A DNA stretch of 64,000 bases from an uncultured Collinsella sp. (lineage in GTDB: Bacteria; Actinomycetota; Coriobacteriia; Coriobacteriales; Coriobacteriaceae). The translations under genes were made by a program, and so were the position numbers. Below are positions 53,058-62,400 of the stretch, piece by piece. Location: NCBI GenBank assembly GCA_934654585.1, contig CAKUGF010000010.1, positions 1-64,000 of the forward strand, given 5' to 3'. The first letter of the stretch is position 1. Every line of letters starts with the position of its first letter. The notes below the pieces were generated by a model. It ran no database searches, had not been told where the DNA came from, and was given only the letters and a program-made list of their open reading frames with translations.

Positions 53058-53907
53058 GTTTGAGTTCAACAAGGGCAAGATGGTCCCGTACCCTTCTGGC
53101 GCCATCGTTCCCGACCGCGACCTGGGCGAGCGCCCGGCACTCGAGTGCATCCACCTGGGTATTGAGTTCGGCGGCCTTAAGGCTGTTGACGACTTTAGCC
53201 TGACCATCGGCAAGACCGAGATCGCCGGTCTCATTGGCCCCAATGGCGCCGGTAAGACCACGGTCTTCAACCTGCTCACCAAGGTCTATCAGCCCACGCA
53301 CGGCACCATCCTGCTCGACGGCGAGGACACCTCGGGCAAGTCGGTCTATCAGGTCAACCGCATGGGCATTGCCCGCACCTTCCAAAACATTCGCCTGTTC
53401 AACACCATGACGGTGGAGGACAACGTTAAGGTCGGCCTGCACAACCAGGAGCGCTACTCCGGTTTTGAGGGCGTGCTGCGCCTGCCGACGTATTGGAAGC
53501 ACGAGAAGGCCGCCCACGAGCGCGCCATGGAGCTGCTGTCCATCTTTGACATGGAGCACCTGGCAAATGAGCAGGCCGGCTCACTGCCTTACGGCGCCCA
53601 GCGTCGCCTGGAGATCGTCCGCGCCCTTGCGACCAACCCCAAGCTGCTGCTGCTCGACGAGCCTGCCGCCGGCATGAACCCGTCCGAGACCGCGGAGCTC
53701 ATGGAGAACATCGTCAAGATCCGCGATACCTTCGGTATCGCCATCATGCTCATCGAGCACGACATGTCGCTCGTCATGAATATCTGCGAGGGCATTTGCG
53801 TACTTAACTTTGGTAAGGTCATCGCCAAGGGCACGGCCGAGGAGATCCAGAACAACGACGCCGTTATCGAGGCGTATCTGGGCAAGCAGGATAAGGGGGA
53901 GAACTAA
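53047..53907 (+). CDS. livG: Branched-chain amino-acid ABC transporter ATPase LivG
   Basis: The 286-residue ABC ATPase has Walker A GPNGAGKTT, the signature region LPYGAQRRLEIVRALA and Walker B LLLLDEPAAGMNP, a typical LivG pattern. AAGGAGG is about 9 bases before ATG 53047, within the end of livM. It has an N-terminal extension of about 25 residues before the ABC domain. Confidence 0.93.
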   Translation: MPSKFEFNKGKMVPYPSGAIVPDRDLGERPALECIHLGIEFGGLKAVDDFSLTIGKTEIAGLIGPNGAGKTTVFNLLTKVYQPTHGTILLDGEDTSGKSVYQVNRMGIARTFQNIRLFNTMTVEDNVKVGLHNQERYSGFEGVLRLPTYWKHEKAAHERAMELLSIFDMEHLANEQAGSLPYGAQRRLEIVRALATNPKLLLLDEPAAGMNPSETAELMENIVKIRDTFGIAIMLIEHDMSLVMNICEGICVLNFGKVIAKGTAEEIQNNDAVIEAYLGKQDKGEN

Positions 53908-54621
53908 ATGGCAGAGCCGATGCTTTCCGTCTACAACATCAACGTCTGGTACGGCGCCATCCACGCCATCAAGGACATCTCCTTTAACGTCAATGAGGGC
54001 GAGATCGTGGCCCTGATTGGTGCCAACGGCGCCGGCAAGTCCACGACGCTTAAGACCGTCTCGGGCCTGCTGCGCTCCAAGACCGGCTCCATCAAGTTTA
54101 TGGGCGAGGACATTACCCATACGCCCGCCGACAAGCTGGTGGGCAAGGGCCTGGCCCAGGTGCCCGAGGGACGTCGCGCCTTTTTGCAGATGACGGTCGA
54201 GGAGAACCTGGAGATGGGTGCCTACACCCAGCCCAAGTCCACGGTGGCTCCGGGGCTTGAGCGCGTCTACGAGCAGTTTCCGCGTCTGAAGGAGCGCCGT
54301 CGCCAGGTCGCCGGCACCCTTTCTGGCGGTGAACAGCAGATGCTCGTTATGGGCCGCGCCCTTATGAGCAACCCCAAGCTGCTTATGCTCGACGAGCCTT
54401 CCATGGGTCTGGCGCCGATCTTGATTGAGCAGATCTTCCAGATCGTCGAGGATCTGCACAAGGCCGGCACCACGGTGCTTCTGGTCGAGCAGAACGCGCA
54501 GATGGCGCTCTCGATCGCCACGCGCGGCTACGTGCTCGAGACCGGCAAGATCACCATGACCGGCACCGGCCAAGAGCTCCTGCACGACGACAACGTCCGC
54601 AAGGCCTACCTCGGAGGCTAG
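53908..54621 (+). CDS. livF: Branched-chain amino-acid ABC transporter ATPase LivF
   Basis: The 237-residue ABC ATPase has Walker A GANGAGKST, the signature LSGGEQQMLVMGRAL and Walker B LLMLDEPSMGLAP. It starts directly after the livG stop codon and completes the Liv importer. The sequence after its stop codon changes abruptly to an IS110-like remnant. Confidence 0.94.
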   Translation: MAEPMLSVYNINVWYGAIHAIKDISFNVNEGEIVALIGANGAGKSTTLKTVSGLLRSKTGSIKFMGEDITHTPADKLVGKGLAQVPEGRRAFLQMTVEENLEMGAYTQPKSTVAPGLERVYEQFPRLKERRRQVAGTLSGGEQQMLVMGRALMSNPKLLMLDEPSMGLAPILIEQIFQIVEDLHKAGTTVLLVEQNAQMALSIATRGYVLETGKITMTGTGQELLHDDNVRKAYLGG

Positions 54622-54649
54622 GGACTTCCGCCGTTCTGCCGAACGGCGG

Positions 54650-54879
54650 ACCGGCCGACGCTGCGCGGGCGCCCTGATCGACGTGCCGAAGCTCCTCACC
54701 CTTGGGGCTATGCCGCGGTACGAGGCCAGGTGGTCATGGTCCGGGAACCTCGCGATGTCGAACGACACCGCGAGGTTCGCCGCCGTCCTCGGCGGCCTCG
54801 GCCCTCGAGCGGGCGATCCCCACGCGCTAACGCCTGCAAACAAGGGGATCGCCAAGACGCCGCCGGGCACCTCCGTCAT
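54650..54879 (-). pseudogene. Fragment of an IS110-family transposase
   Basis: On the minus strand the frame from 54879 reads VPGGVLAIP and then IARFPDHDHLASYRGIAPRV followed by RSFGTSIRA. That closely follows the C-terminal transposase domain of IS110/IS116/IS902 (PG-v...F......LasYaGlaPr..qSGtsir). The middle part is garbled, as if frameshifted, and the N-terminal RuvC-like DEDD domain is missing. A 34-bp near-palindrome lies inside (54745-54754 with 54769-54778, inner GTCG/CGAC). It begins beside the livF stop codon. It is a decayed remnant and probably inactive. Confidence 0.6.
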
Positions 54880-55131
54880 AGACGTGGAAGCGCGGCCGCG
54901 CTGAAGCTCTGCGCGGTGTCTGCTCGCTTATGTGCGCATCACGAAGGAAGACCAGATCGGTGAGCGGGATTGGCCCGAAGTCGAGAGATTCCCATCAGCC
55001 TCTCGTCGGTCGATGACCGGTTCACCACGCAGGAAGAGCGTGACGGAAGGTCTCGCAAAAAGGCTCCGAGCGCGGCGTGCTCATGCCCGTCGTGGTGCGC
55101 CCGAAGGGGGGGACGGCTGCTACGAGCTCGA
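54880..55131. other. Unassigned sequence between the IS110 fragment and the shortened membrane protein
   Basis: I see no convincing gene here on either strand. The composition is like the IS110 fragment and unlike the flanking operons. It may be further element debris or the rest of a deleted gene. Confidence 0.4.
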
Positions 55132-55395
55132 TCATTTGCGAGGAGAAGACGAACCAGTCGTTGCAGATCCAATATGGATCTCGCCGACCTCGGCAAGCTG
55201 CTCGATGAGTGGAAGCCCTGTCGGGTCGTCTATTTCAACACCACCCAGAATGATGGTGTTATCGCGCAGGTCGATCTGCGTGTTGAACACAGCGAGGTTA
55301 AAGCCGGAGGCCACAAATCCGATAGCAGCCAGGACGAGCCCCGTGGCAACAAGCCCACCCGCTACGGCAAGGTAAATCTTTTTTACGCTGGACAT
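55132..55395 (-). CDS. Short membrane protein, possibly a truncated DUF4097-type gene
   Basis: The 87-residue protein has one N-terminal transmembrane helix (VAGGLVATGLVLAAIGFVAS) followed by only about 55 outer residues. It lies 14 bp downstream of the HAAS gene in a PadR-HAAS pair, a position where a DUF4097 protein of about 280 residues is usual. The open frame stops where the IS110-like debris begins. I infer a 3' truncation; the short protein may still be made. Direct DUF4097 similarity is weak because the repeat part is absent. Confidence 0.55.
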   Translation of the reverse strand: MSSVKKIYLAVAGGLVATGLVLAAIGFVASGFNLAVFNTQIDLRDNTIILGGVEIDDPTGLPLIEQLAEVGEIHIGSATTGSSSPRK

Positions 55396-55409
55396 GTTTG
55401 CACTCCTTC

Positions 55410-56042
55410 CTATGCCGTGAGCGGCGCCGCTTCAGCGCCCATGCGGCTCTTATTGCCTCGATCTTTCCAGAAGGGCGAAACGGCTTTCTTCGCCCAAAGG
55501 GCAGAGAGGCGCGCGATCTGCCTGGACGCCGTCCAGGCGCCGGCTCCCGTGAGGAGCGCCACACCGATGGAAGCGAATCCCATTCCCATCGAGGCCAAAA
55601 CGTACGGAACATGCCCGATAATGATGCCGTCCACGGCGAACAGGAGCCCTACCAGGCCCGCGCCCCCGAATGCCGCGGCCACGATCCACACGCAGAGCGC
55701 AAGAACCCAAATACAGATGTAGACTGCAGCGGCAACGGCGACGAACGCGAGCAGCAGCGGAATCCATACCGGAGAGCCCACGATGGCGAGCGCCCATAGA
55801 AGTGCCGTGCTCTTGCGCTTGGTCCTCGCGATCGCGCGCGGCACGGCGGGCAGTTCGTCGAGCGTTGCCTCGGCGACCTCACCGGGCGTGCCCATGGCGG
55901 CCACAGCCTCGGCCTCCGTCATGCCGTCCTCCATACGGTCGGCGATGGCCTCCGCGTAGAACTCCTGCGTTTCCTTTACCTGATCTGCCGGCAGGCAGGC
56001 CAGAAGCTCGCCCAGCCGGTTCAAGAACTCATCGCGCGTCAT
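55410..56042 (-). CDS. DUF1700 (HAAS-type) membrane protein
   Basis: The 210-residue protein has an N-terminal HAAS-like domain (MTRDEFLNRLGELLACLP, then MTEAEAVAAMGTPGEVAEA) and about four hydrophobic helices after residue 85. DUF1700 proteins are commonly encoded beside PadR regulators and take part in their signalling. The start overlaps the padR gene by 14 bases, so the two are cotranscribed and coupled. Confidence 0.88.
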   Translation of the reverse strand: MTRDEFLNRLGELLACLPADQVKETQEFYAEAIADRMEDGMTEAEAVAAMGTPGEVAEATLDELPAVPRAIARTKRKSTALLWALAIVGSPVWIPLLLAFVAVAAAVYICIWVLALCVWIVAAAFGGAGLVGLLFAVDGIIIGHVPYVLASMGMGFASIGVALLTGAGAWTASRQIARLSALWAKKAVSPFWKDRGNKSRMGAEAAPLTA

Positions 56043-56349
56043 GGTGCGCCCCCTCCACGTAACGGTAGATCTCCTGCACGGATGGCCATTCGGCGAGGAA
56101 CTCGGCGATACGCTCGCGCCCGGCGTCCGTGATGCGGTAGTACCTCCGCAGCCGCCCGTTGTGCTCGGCGGAGCGCGCGGTGATGCAGCCCGCCTTCTCC
56201 AGGCGCTTGAGCAACGGATAGAGCGTGGATTCCGTGAGCCCCATACTCGCGGGCACGTCCTTCACGATCTGATAGCCGTAGGATTCCTCGCCCGAGACGG
56301 CCGCAAGCACGCAGGCCTCGAGGAAGCCTCGCTTCATCTGTGCCTCCAT
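56029..56349 (-). CDS. PadR-family transcriptional regulator
   Basis: The 106-residue winged-helix protein has the PadR pattern KRGFLEACVLAAV, YGYQIVKD, LTESTLYPLLKRLEKAG and LRRYYRITDAG. It has the short C-terminal helix of the s-PadR class. ATG 56349 follows AAGGAGG; the frame continues upstream through the promoter and is not coding. It probably represses its own operon through the operator at 56386-56404. Confidence 0.9.
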   Translation of the reverse strand: MEAQMKRGFLEACVLAAVSGEESYGYQIVKDVPASMGLTESTLYPLLKRLEKAGCITARSAEHNGRLRRYYRITDAGRERIAEFLAEWPSVQEIYRYVEGAHHDAR

Positions 56350-56385
56350 CCGCACACCTCCTTTCGTAGTATACTGTGTAACACC

Positions 56386-56415
56386 TACTATATGACACAT
56401 AGTATATGATGTCAA
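56386..56415 (-). promoter_or_regulatory. Promoter and probable PadR operator
   Basis: Minus strand: TTGACA (56415-56410), 17 bases, then TATAGT (56392-56387), a near-consensus promoter. TACTAT (56386-56391) and ATAGTA (56399-56404) form an inverted repeat that overlaps the -10 box, which fits autorepression by PadR. Confidence 0.65.
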
Positions 56416-56454
56416 CAGTTGTCGTATAGGGAGTCCGGTCTGCCTGTCCCCTGC

Positions 56455-56528
56455 GGGTACTCATTGGGGACGTACTTAAATGAGTACCCATCGCTCAAGG
56501 TGGCACCTGGGGACGTTCCTTATGTGCC
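56455..56528. repeat. Two palindromes with GGGGACGT loops
   Basis: GGGTACTCATT (56455-56465) pairs with AATGAGTACCC (56479-56489) around GGGGACGTACTTA. GGCAC (56502-56506) pairs with GTGCC (56524-56528) around CTGGGGACGTTCCTTAT. A further degraded copy (GGGACACTCCTT) follows at about 56537. They share the loop core of the palindrome at 5.27 kb. Confidence 0.6.
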
Positions 56529-56633
56529 GGCACTTTGGGACACTCCTTGTCAAGGTTTTGCTCCATCGTGCGGGTTGCTATTTAACGTGCGACAATGCCG
56601 TGTGGAAATCGAAATGTCTTCTGGGGGCTATCT

Positions 56634-57311
56634 ATGCTATACGAATTTTGCGCCGAGAACTTTGAGCGGGTACCGGTGGCCATCAAGGCCGGTGCGGGGC
56701 GCATTGAGCTGTGTGACAACCTCGCCGTCGGTGGCACCACGCCTTCCGCCGGCGTTATTAGCGCTGCAGTCAGCTACGCTCACGAGCATGACGCGCGAGT
56801 GATGTGCATGGTTCGCCCGCGTGGTGGCGACTTTCACTACAACCAGGACGAGCTGCGCATGATGGAGATGGACCTGGGCCTTGCCGTGAGTGCGGGCGTT
56901 GACGGCTTGGTCTTTGGATGCTGCAAGCCCTGTGCCGGCGGCTGGGCGCTCGACGAACTCACGCTCGGCGCCCTCGTGATGGCTGCGGGCTGCGCGACCG
57001 AGGAGTGCAAACGCGGACCCATCGACATGACCTTCCACATGGCCTTTGACCAGCTCTCACCCGAGGCTCAACTCGACGCCATCGACACGCTTGCCGATTG
57101 CGGCATCACGCGCATCCTGACGCACGGTGGTGCGGCCGGAACTCCGATTGAGGACAACCTGGATCATCTGGCGCGTCTTATCGAGTACGCGGGTGACCGC
57201 CTAATCATCCTTCCCGGCGGCGGCATTACCACGGCAAATCGCGACGCTGTTGAGGCGGCGCTAGGCGTCTCCGAGCTCCATGGCACCAAGATCGTGCCGC
57301 TGGAGGTATAG
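56634..57311 (+). CDS. cutC: CutC family protein
   Basis: The 225-residue TIM-barrel protein has the CutC pattern EFCAENFERVPVAIKAGAGR, then RIELCDNLAVGGTTPS and MVRPRGGDFHY. CutC was linked to copper tolerance in E. coli; the biochemical role is unclear. ATG 56634 follows GGGGG by 7 bases. The DUF4931 gene follows after 3 bases. Confidence 0.9.
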   Translation: MLYEFCAENFERVPVAIKAGAGRIELCDNLAVGGTTPSAGVISAAVSYAHEHDARVMCMVRPRGGDFHYNQDELRMMEMDLGLAVSAGVDGLVFGCCKPCAGGWALDELTLGALVMAAGCATEECKRGPIDMTFHMAFDQLSPEAQLDAIDTLADCGITRILTHGGAAGTPIEDNLDHLARLIEYAGDRLIILPGGGITTANRDAVEAALGVSELHGTKIVPLEV

Positions 57312-57314
57312 CCC

Positions 57315-58115
57315 GTGGCACTGGTATTCGATGTTCAGCAGGCGAGCGGCAAGCCCGACGACAACCGCCGCCCCGGCACCGCGTGCCCCTTTTGCGACAC
57401 GGAGGGGCTCGTCAACATCATCCAGCGCGATGGTGACTGCATCTGGCTCGAGAATAAGTTCAAGACCTTGCGTGCTACCCGTCAAACCGTGTTGATCGAA
57501 TCGGCCGATCACGACGCCGACCTGGTGACCTATGAACCGGATGAGCTGCATCATGTGATGCGGTTTGCCCTGGGGTGTTGGCGGCAGATGATTGACTCCC
57601 AACAGTACCGCAGCGTGCTCATGTACAAGAACAAGGGTCCGCTTTCGGGCGGTAGTCTGGTTCATCCGCATATGCAGATTGTGGGCCTGGAGCAGGAAGA
57701 CGGCTATGCGGCGCTGACCCCCGCCAACTTCGAAGGCATCGATGTTTGGCAGTGGGGAAGGGTTGCGGTCAACATCTCAACCGAGCCGATCATGGGGTTC
57801 TTTGAGGTCAACGTTTCGGTCCCGCAGGGAATTGCTGCCAGCGATGACGCGCACGACCAAGTCGAGGCCAATCTATTTGCCGATGCGATTCAGATTGCCC
57901 TGCGCTATATCCTGCACGAGCATCACGGCGGTCGCGCGGAGTCGTACAACCTGTTCTTCTATCACATGGGCGGCCGGACCATTGCCAAGGCACTTCCGCG
58001 TTGGGTGGTTTCGCCCTACTTTGTGGGCTATCGCCTGGCCCAGGTCAATGCCGAGACTACGCTCGATATCGATGCGGAGCGCTTGCGTGCACATCTGGAA
58101 GCGCTCGTATCGTAA
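57315..58115 (+). CDS. DUF4931, galactose-1-phosphate uridylyltransferase-like HIT-fold protein
   Basis: The 266-residue protein shows a CPFC zinc-type pair near residue 24 and a GalT/HIT catalytic motif HPHMQ in GGSLVHPHMQIVG, matching DUF4931. GalT-like enzymes transfer nucleotidyl groups through a His intermediate. GTG 57315 is the start, three bases after the cutC stop. Its pairing with cutC suggests a shared pathway, but the substrate is unknown. Confidence 0.75.
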   Translation: MALVFDVQQASGKPDDNRRPGTACPFCDTEGLVNIIQRDGDCIWLENKFKTLRATRQTVLIESADHDADLVTYEPDELHHVMRFALGCWRQMIDSQQYRSVLMYKNKGPLSGGSLVHPHMQIVGLEQEDGYAALTPANFEGIDVWQWGRVAVNISTEPIMGFFEVNVSVPQGIAASDDAHDQVEANLFADAIQIALRYILHEHHGGRAESYNLFFYHMGGRTIAKALPRWVVSPYFVGYRLAQVNAETTLDIDAERLRAHLEALVS

Positions 58116-58142
58116 AGTGAGCACCCGGCCAGTGCGAACGGC

Positions 58143-59141
58143 CTAGCGCGGCATGGCATCGCGGCCGGCCTCGACGCGCTTGCGCTGGGTAGCGCGCTCC
58201 TCGCCAGTCAGGCGCTCAAAGAGGTGCCCGATAAGCGAGGCCAACACCTGCTGAAACAGCGTGCCGCACATGACGGGGAATACCACTTCGCCCGGAAAAT
58301 ACTGTGTGGCGATGACGGCACCCGAAGAGATATTGCGCATACCGCAGGTAAAGCACATGGTGGTCGTCTCGCTATACGGCAGGTGCAGCGCGCGGGCGAC
58401 CAAGATGCCGATGACAAAACCGCTGATGGCAAACACCAGAATAAAGAGGGCGACTTCCAGGTGCTCGGCGTTCATATGCAGCACGTACTCGCTCATGGCG
58501 GTGGAGTTTGACGCGATGACGCCCATCATCATGAACTTGCAGGCGGGCGAGAGCGCGGGGGAGAGCTTCTCGTGCCCCCAGCCGCGCGTGAACTCATTAA
58601 TCACAATGCCGAGCACGGCGGGGATGGCAATCATAAAGGCCATGTTCTGCATCATGCTCGGTACGTCGATCGAGACGGTGGCGCCCAGCAGGAGCTTAAG
58701 CGTGAGCGGAATCGTGACGGGCGAGATGACCGAGGACGTTAGGATAATGGTTAGCGCAAGCGGGCCGTTGCCGCCGAACATGCTGATCCACATAAAGGCG
58801 GTGACTGCCACGGGTACGCTGTACTCGAGCACGATGCCGCAGACAAGGTTGGGGTTGGAGCCAAAGAATAACGATCCCATGGCATAGGCTGCGATAGGGA
58901 TAAGCACCGCCGAGACGAGCAGCGCCAAGATTAGGTGCAGCGGACGACGGAATACCTCGGCCACCTGATGAAAGGTGTTGCTGAGCGCGCCCTGAAACGT
59001 CATGAAGGCAAACAGGGTGGGGACGATAGGCTTGAGCACGCCGATCTGCTGGGGAAAGAGCACGCCGAGCGCCACGCAAATCGGAACGATGATTTGCATG
59101 TGCCCCGCGAGGAATTTTCCCAGTCCAACCCATTGCTTCAT
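58143..59141 (-). CDS. Bile acid:sodium symporter (BASS) family transporter
   Basis: The 332-residue membrane protein has about nine to ten helices. It has GQMQIIVPI-like N-terminal helices, the conserved FMTFQGALSNT and the C-terminal CFTCGMRNISSGAVIATQYFP, typical of the BASS family. ATG 59141 has AAGGA upstream; the frame extends to 59360 without a site. Members carry bile acids, pantoate or other anions. It is monocistronic and convergent with the DUF4931 gene. Confidence 0.8.
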   Translation of the reverse strand: MKQWVGLGKFLAGHMQIIVPICVALGVLFPQQIGVLKPIVPTLFAFMTFQGALSNTFHQVAEVFRRPLHLILALLVSAVLIPIAAYAMGSLFFGSNPNLVCGIVLEYSVPVAVTAFMWISMFGGNGPLALTIILTSSVISPVTIPLTLKLLLGATVSIDVPSMMQNMAFMIAIPAVLGIVINEFTRGWGHEKLSPALSPACKFMMMGVIASNSTAMSEYVLHMNAEHLEVALFILVFAISGFVIGILVARALHLPYSETTTMCFTCGMRNISSGAVIATQYFPGEVVFPVMCGTLFQQVLASLIGHLFERLTGEERATQRKRVEAGRDAMPR

Positions 59142-59364
59142 ATGTCCTTGTGACTCCCTTTGCTCGCGAATCCGTTTGAATGGATATGCTAGACGCTCAC
59201 ATGCGTCCGTGCGGCAGAAACGCCTAATTATTTCGAGGGCATTACCGTTATCGTTTGCCGAAACCGCGGCGCACCGTGACGTTTTGCGTCCGCACTGCAC
59301 GGTATAATAAATCCGTTCAACAGATCTGCCTGCCGAAGCGGGCATACACAGAGGACTCATTGCT

Positions 59365-59430
59365 ATGAACCGTGAGAGGTATCGCGGCGACCTGCCCCTA
59401 TCGGGGGTGGGCGCCTATGTCATCGCTTAA
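59365..59430 (+). CDS. Possible 21-residue leader peptide upstream of recJ
   Basis: ATG 59365 has GAGGA about 9 bases upstream and opens a 21-codon frame that ends at 59430, overlapping the proposed recJ start at 59417. The peptide is neutral to basic with no obvious attenuation codons. It could couple translation to recJ or be chance. Confidence 0.25.
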   Translation: MNRERYRGDLPLSGVGAYVIA

Positions 59431-62400
59431 GACGACGCATCGCTGGGCGGTCGCTCAGCAAAATCCCGAGCTCGAAAAGGAGCTTTCGGCCGGCCTGGGC
59501 ATACCCGGGCTGGTGGCGCGCATTATGGTTGCGCATGGCATTGGCTCCATCGAGGAGGGCCAGCTGTTTTTGACGCCTTCGCTCGATCGCGACTGGGCGG
59601 ACCCGCTCATTATCCCGGGTATGTCGGTCGTTGCCGACCGCATCGAGCACGCCATTCGCAACCACGAGCGCATTGCCGTCTTTGGTGATTTTGACGTTGA
59701 CGGCATCACGTCGACCTGTCTGTTAACCGAGGCGCTGCGCACGTTTGGCGCCGATGTCACGCCGTTTATTCCACATCGCTTTGACGAGGGCTATGGCCTG
59801 TCTCGCGCGGCGCTCGACCGCGTTAATGAGCTTGCTCATCCTCAGCTGATCGTGACCGTCGATAACGGCATCGCCGCCAAGGAAGAGGTTTCCTATCTCG
59901 AGAACCTGGGGATCGATTTGGTGGTCACGGACCATCACGAGCCGTCCGACCAGGTGCCGCAGGGCGTGCCCCTGACCGACCCCAAGCTCGAGGATGAGGG
60001 TCCCTCGCGTGAGCTTGCCGGTGCCGGCGTGGCGCTCAAGCTGGTGCAGGTCCTGGGCGAGCGCCTGGGCAAACCGTCGTATTGGCGTTCGCTGATCGAG
60101 GTCGCGGCGCTGGGCACGGTTTCCGACATGATGCCGCTCACGCCCGAGAACCGCGCGCTGGTTGCCGAGGGCATTCAGCAGATGCGCGTGACCGCTCGTC
60201 CCGGCTATATCGCGCTGGCTGCGCTCGCCAAGGCCGACCTTTCCAGCATTACAGCCGATGGCCTGTCGTTTTCGCTCATTCCCCGCCTGAACGCCGCCGG
60301 CCGCATGGCCGATCCCAAGCTGGCGCTCGACCTGCTGCTTGCCCGCGATCCCATCGAGGCAAGTGCGCTGGCGGCCGAGCTCGAGGAGATTAACCGCCAG
60401 CGCCGCGAGATCGAGGCGGAGCTTACGCGCGATGCCATGGCAAGGGTCGAGGAGACCTATGATGGCGGGCGCGCAATCGTCGTGGGCGGCGAGGGCTGGC
60501 ACGAGGGTGTCAAGGGCATCGTGGCAAGCCGCCTGACCAACCGTTATCACGTGCCGGCGCTGCTCTTCTCGATCGAGGACGGCATTGCGCGCGGTTCGGG
60601 TCGCTCGGTGGGCAAGGTCAACCTGTTCGACGCCGTCGAGCGCTGCTCCGACCTGCTGATTCGTCGCGGCGGGCATGCGGGCGCCGTGGGCGTGACCATC
60701 GAGGCATCCAAGCTCGACGAGTTCCGCCGCCGCCTTTCCGCCGTGCTATCGGAGCTTCCTGCCGAGGACTTTGAGGACACCGACGAGGTCGCCGCCACGG
60801 TCGACCTTTCCGAGCTGAATATCGAGACCATCGAGCAGATCTCCCGTCTTGAGCCGTTTGGTCAGGGTAACAAGGTGCCGCTGCTGGCTGCTGAGGGCGT
60901 GACAATGTGCGACCGCGCCGTGGTGGGCAAAACCGGCGAGCACATGCGCTTCGTGGCGACGGATGGTGCCGCGAGCGTGCCGGCCATCATGTTCCGCGTA
61001 CCGCAGATTGATAAGCTCATCAATTGCGACAGTGCCGTTGACTTGGTGTTCGAGGCCGTGGCCGAGCATTGGCAGGGGCGTGTGAAGCCCAAGCTCATGA
61101 TCAAGGATGTCCTGGTCCGCGATACCACAGCACCCAGCGTTGACGATCCGGCATGCGAGCTTCGCCGTGGCGTGCAGCCGGCAGATTCCAGCCTGCGCCT
61201 GGAGTCGCGTAAGCGCGAGACGCTCGCCCAACTTTCCTATACCGAGCTCACGCGCTCGCTTATCCATAGCTTTATCGGCTCGAACCAGCCGCACCGCGCA
61301 CAGGTCGAGGCGCTCGATGCCCTGGCCGATCATCAGAGTGTCTTGGCCGTTATGGGAACGGGGCGTGGCAAGTCGCTCATCTTCCATGTGCACGCCGCGC
61401 GCGAGGCGGTCCTTCGCGGGCGTGCGAGCATCTTTGTCTATCCGCTGCGCGCGCTCGTCGCCGACCAGGCCTATCACCTTTCGTCGACGATGGCCGCGCT
61501 CGGCATTGGCGTTGGCGTGCTGACCGGCGAGACTGTGGAGGCCGCGCGCGATGACGTGTTCGCCGGCCTTGCCTCGGGTCGCACCGGCATCGTGCTCACG
61601 ACTCCCGAGTTCCTGTCTATTCACCGCGACCACTTTGCGCGCTCGGGGCGCATCGGCTTTGTCGTTATCGATGAGGCGCACCACGCCGGCCTTGCCAAGG
61701 GCGGCGATCGCAGCGCGTACCTCGATATGCCCGATATTCTCAAGGCCCTGGGCGATCAGGTCGTTATGGCGGCGACGGCAACCGCGACAGCTCCGGTCGT
61801 GGCAGAACTTGCCCGCGTGCTGCCGATTACCCGCACGGTGGTCGACGAGACGGTGCGTGAGAATTTGCAGCTCGAGGACGATCGCGATCTTGCGAGTCGC
61901 GAGAACCGACTGGTGTCCATTGTGGCGACGGGGGAGAAGACCGTCATCTACGTCAACTCGCGCGACCAGTCCGTGGCGCTTGCCAAGACGCTGCGCAAGC
62001 GGGTGCCCGATTGCGCGACCCGCATCGCGTTCTATAACGCGGGGCTTGCGCGCTCCGATCGTCGCCGTGTCGAGGAGGCCTTTAGAGACGGAAGTCTCAG
62101 TTGCATCGTTTCGACCTCTGCCTTTGGCGAAGGCGTCAACCTGCCCGATATCCGCCATGTCGTGCTGTACCACATGCCGTTTGGCGCTATTGAGTTCAAC
62201 CAGATGAGCGGCCGCGCCGGTCGCGACGGGCAGCCCGCCGTGATTCACCTGCTCTATTCGTCGCGCGATGCCCGTATCAATGAGCGCCTGCTCGACTGCT
62301 ATGCGCCCGAGCGCGACGAGCTTGTCACGCTCTACCGCGCGCTGCAGACTATGTGGCGCTCCAACCGCGGCAAGACCGGGGACGACTCGTTTAGTGCGAG

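Noticed and set aside
53581..54879. Long minus-strand frame through livF and livG.
   Set aside because: Only its first part (54879 to about 54650) looks like IS110 transposase. The rest is antisense to livF and livG and not coding.
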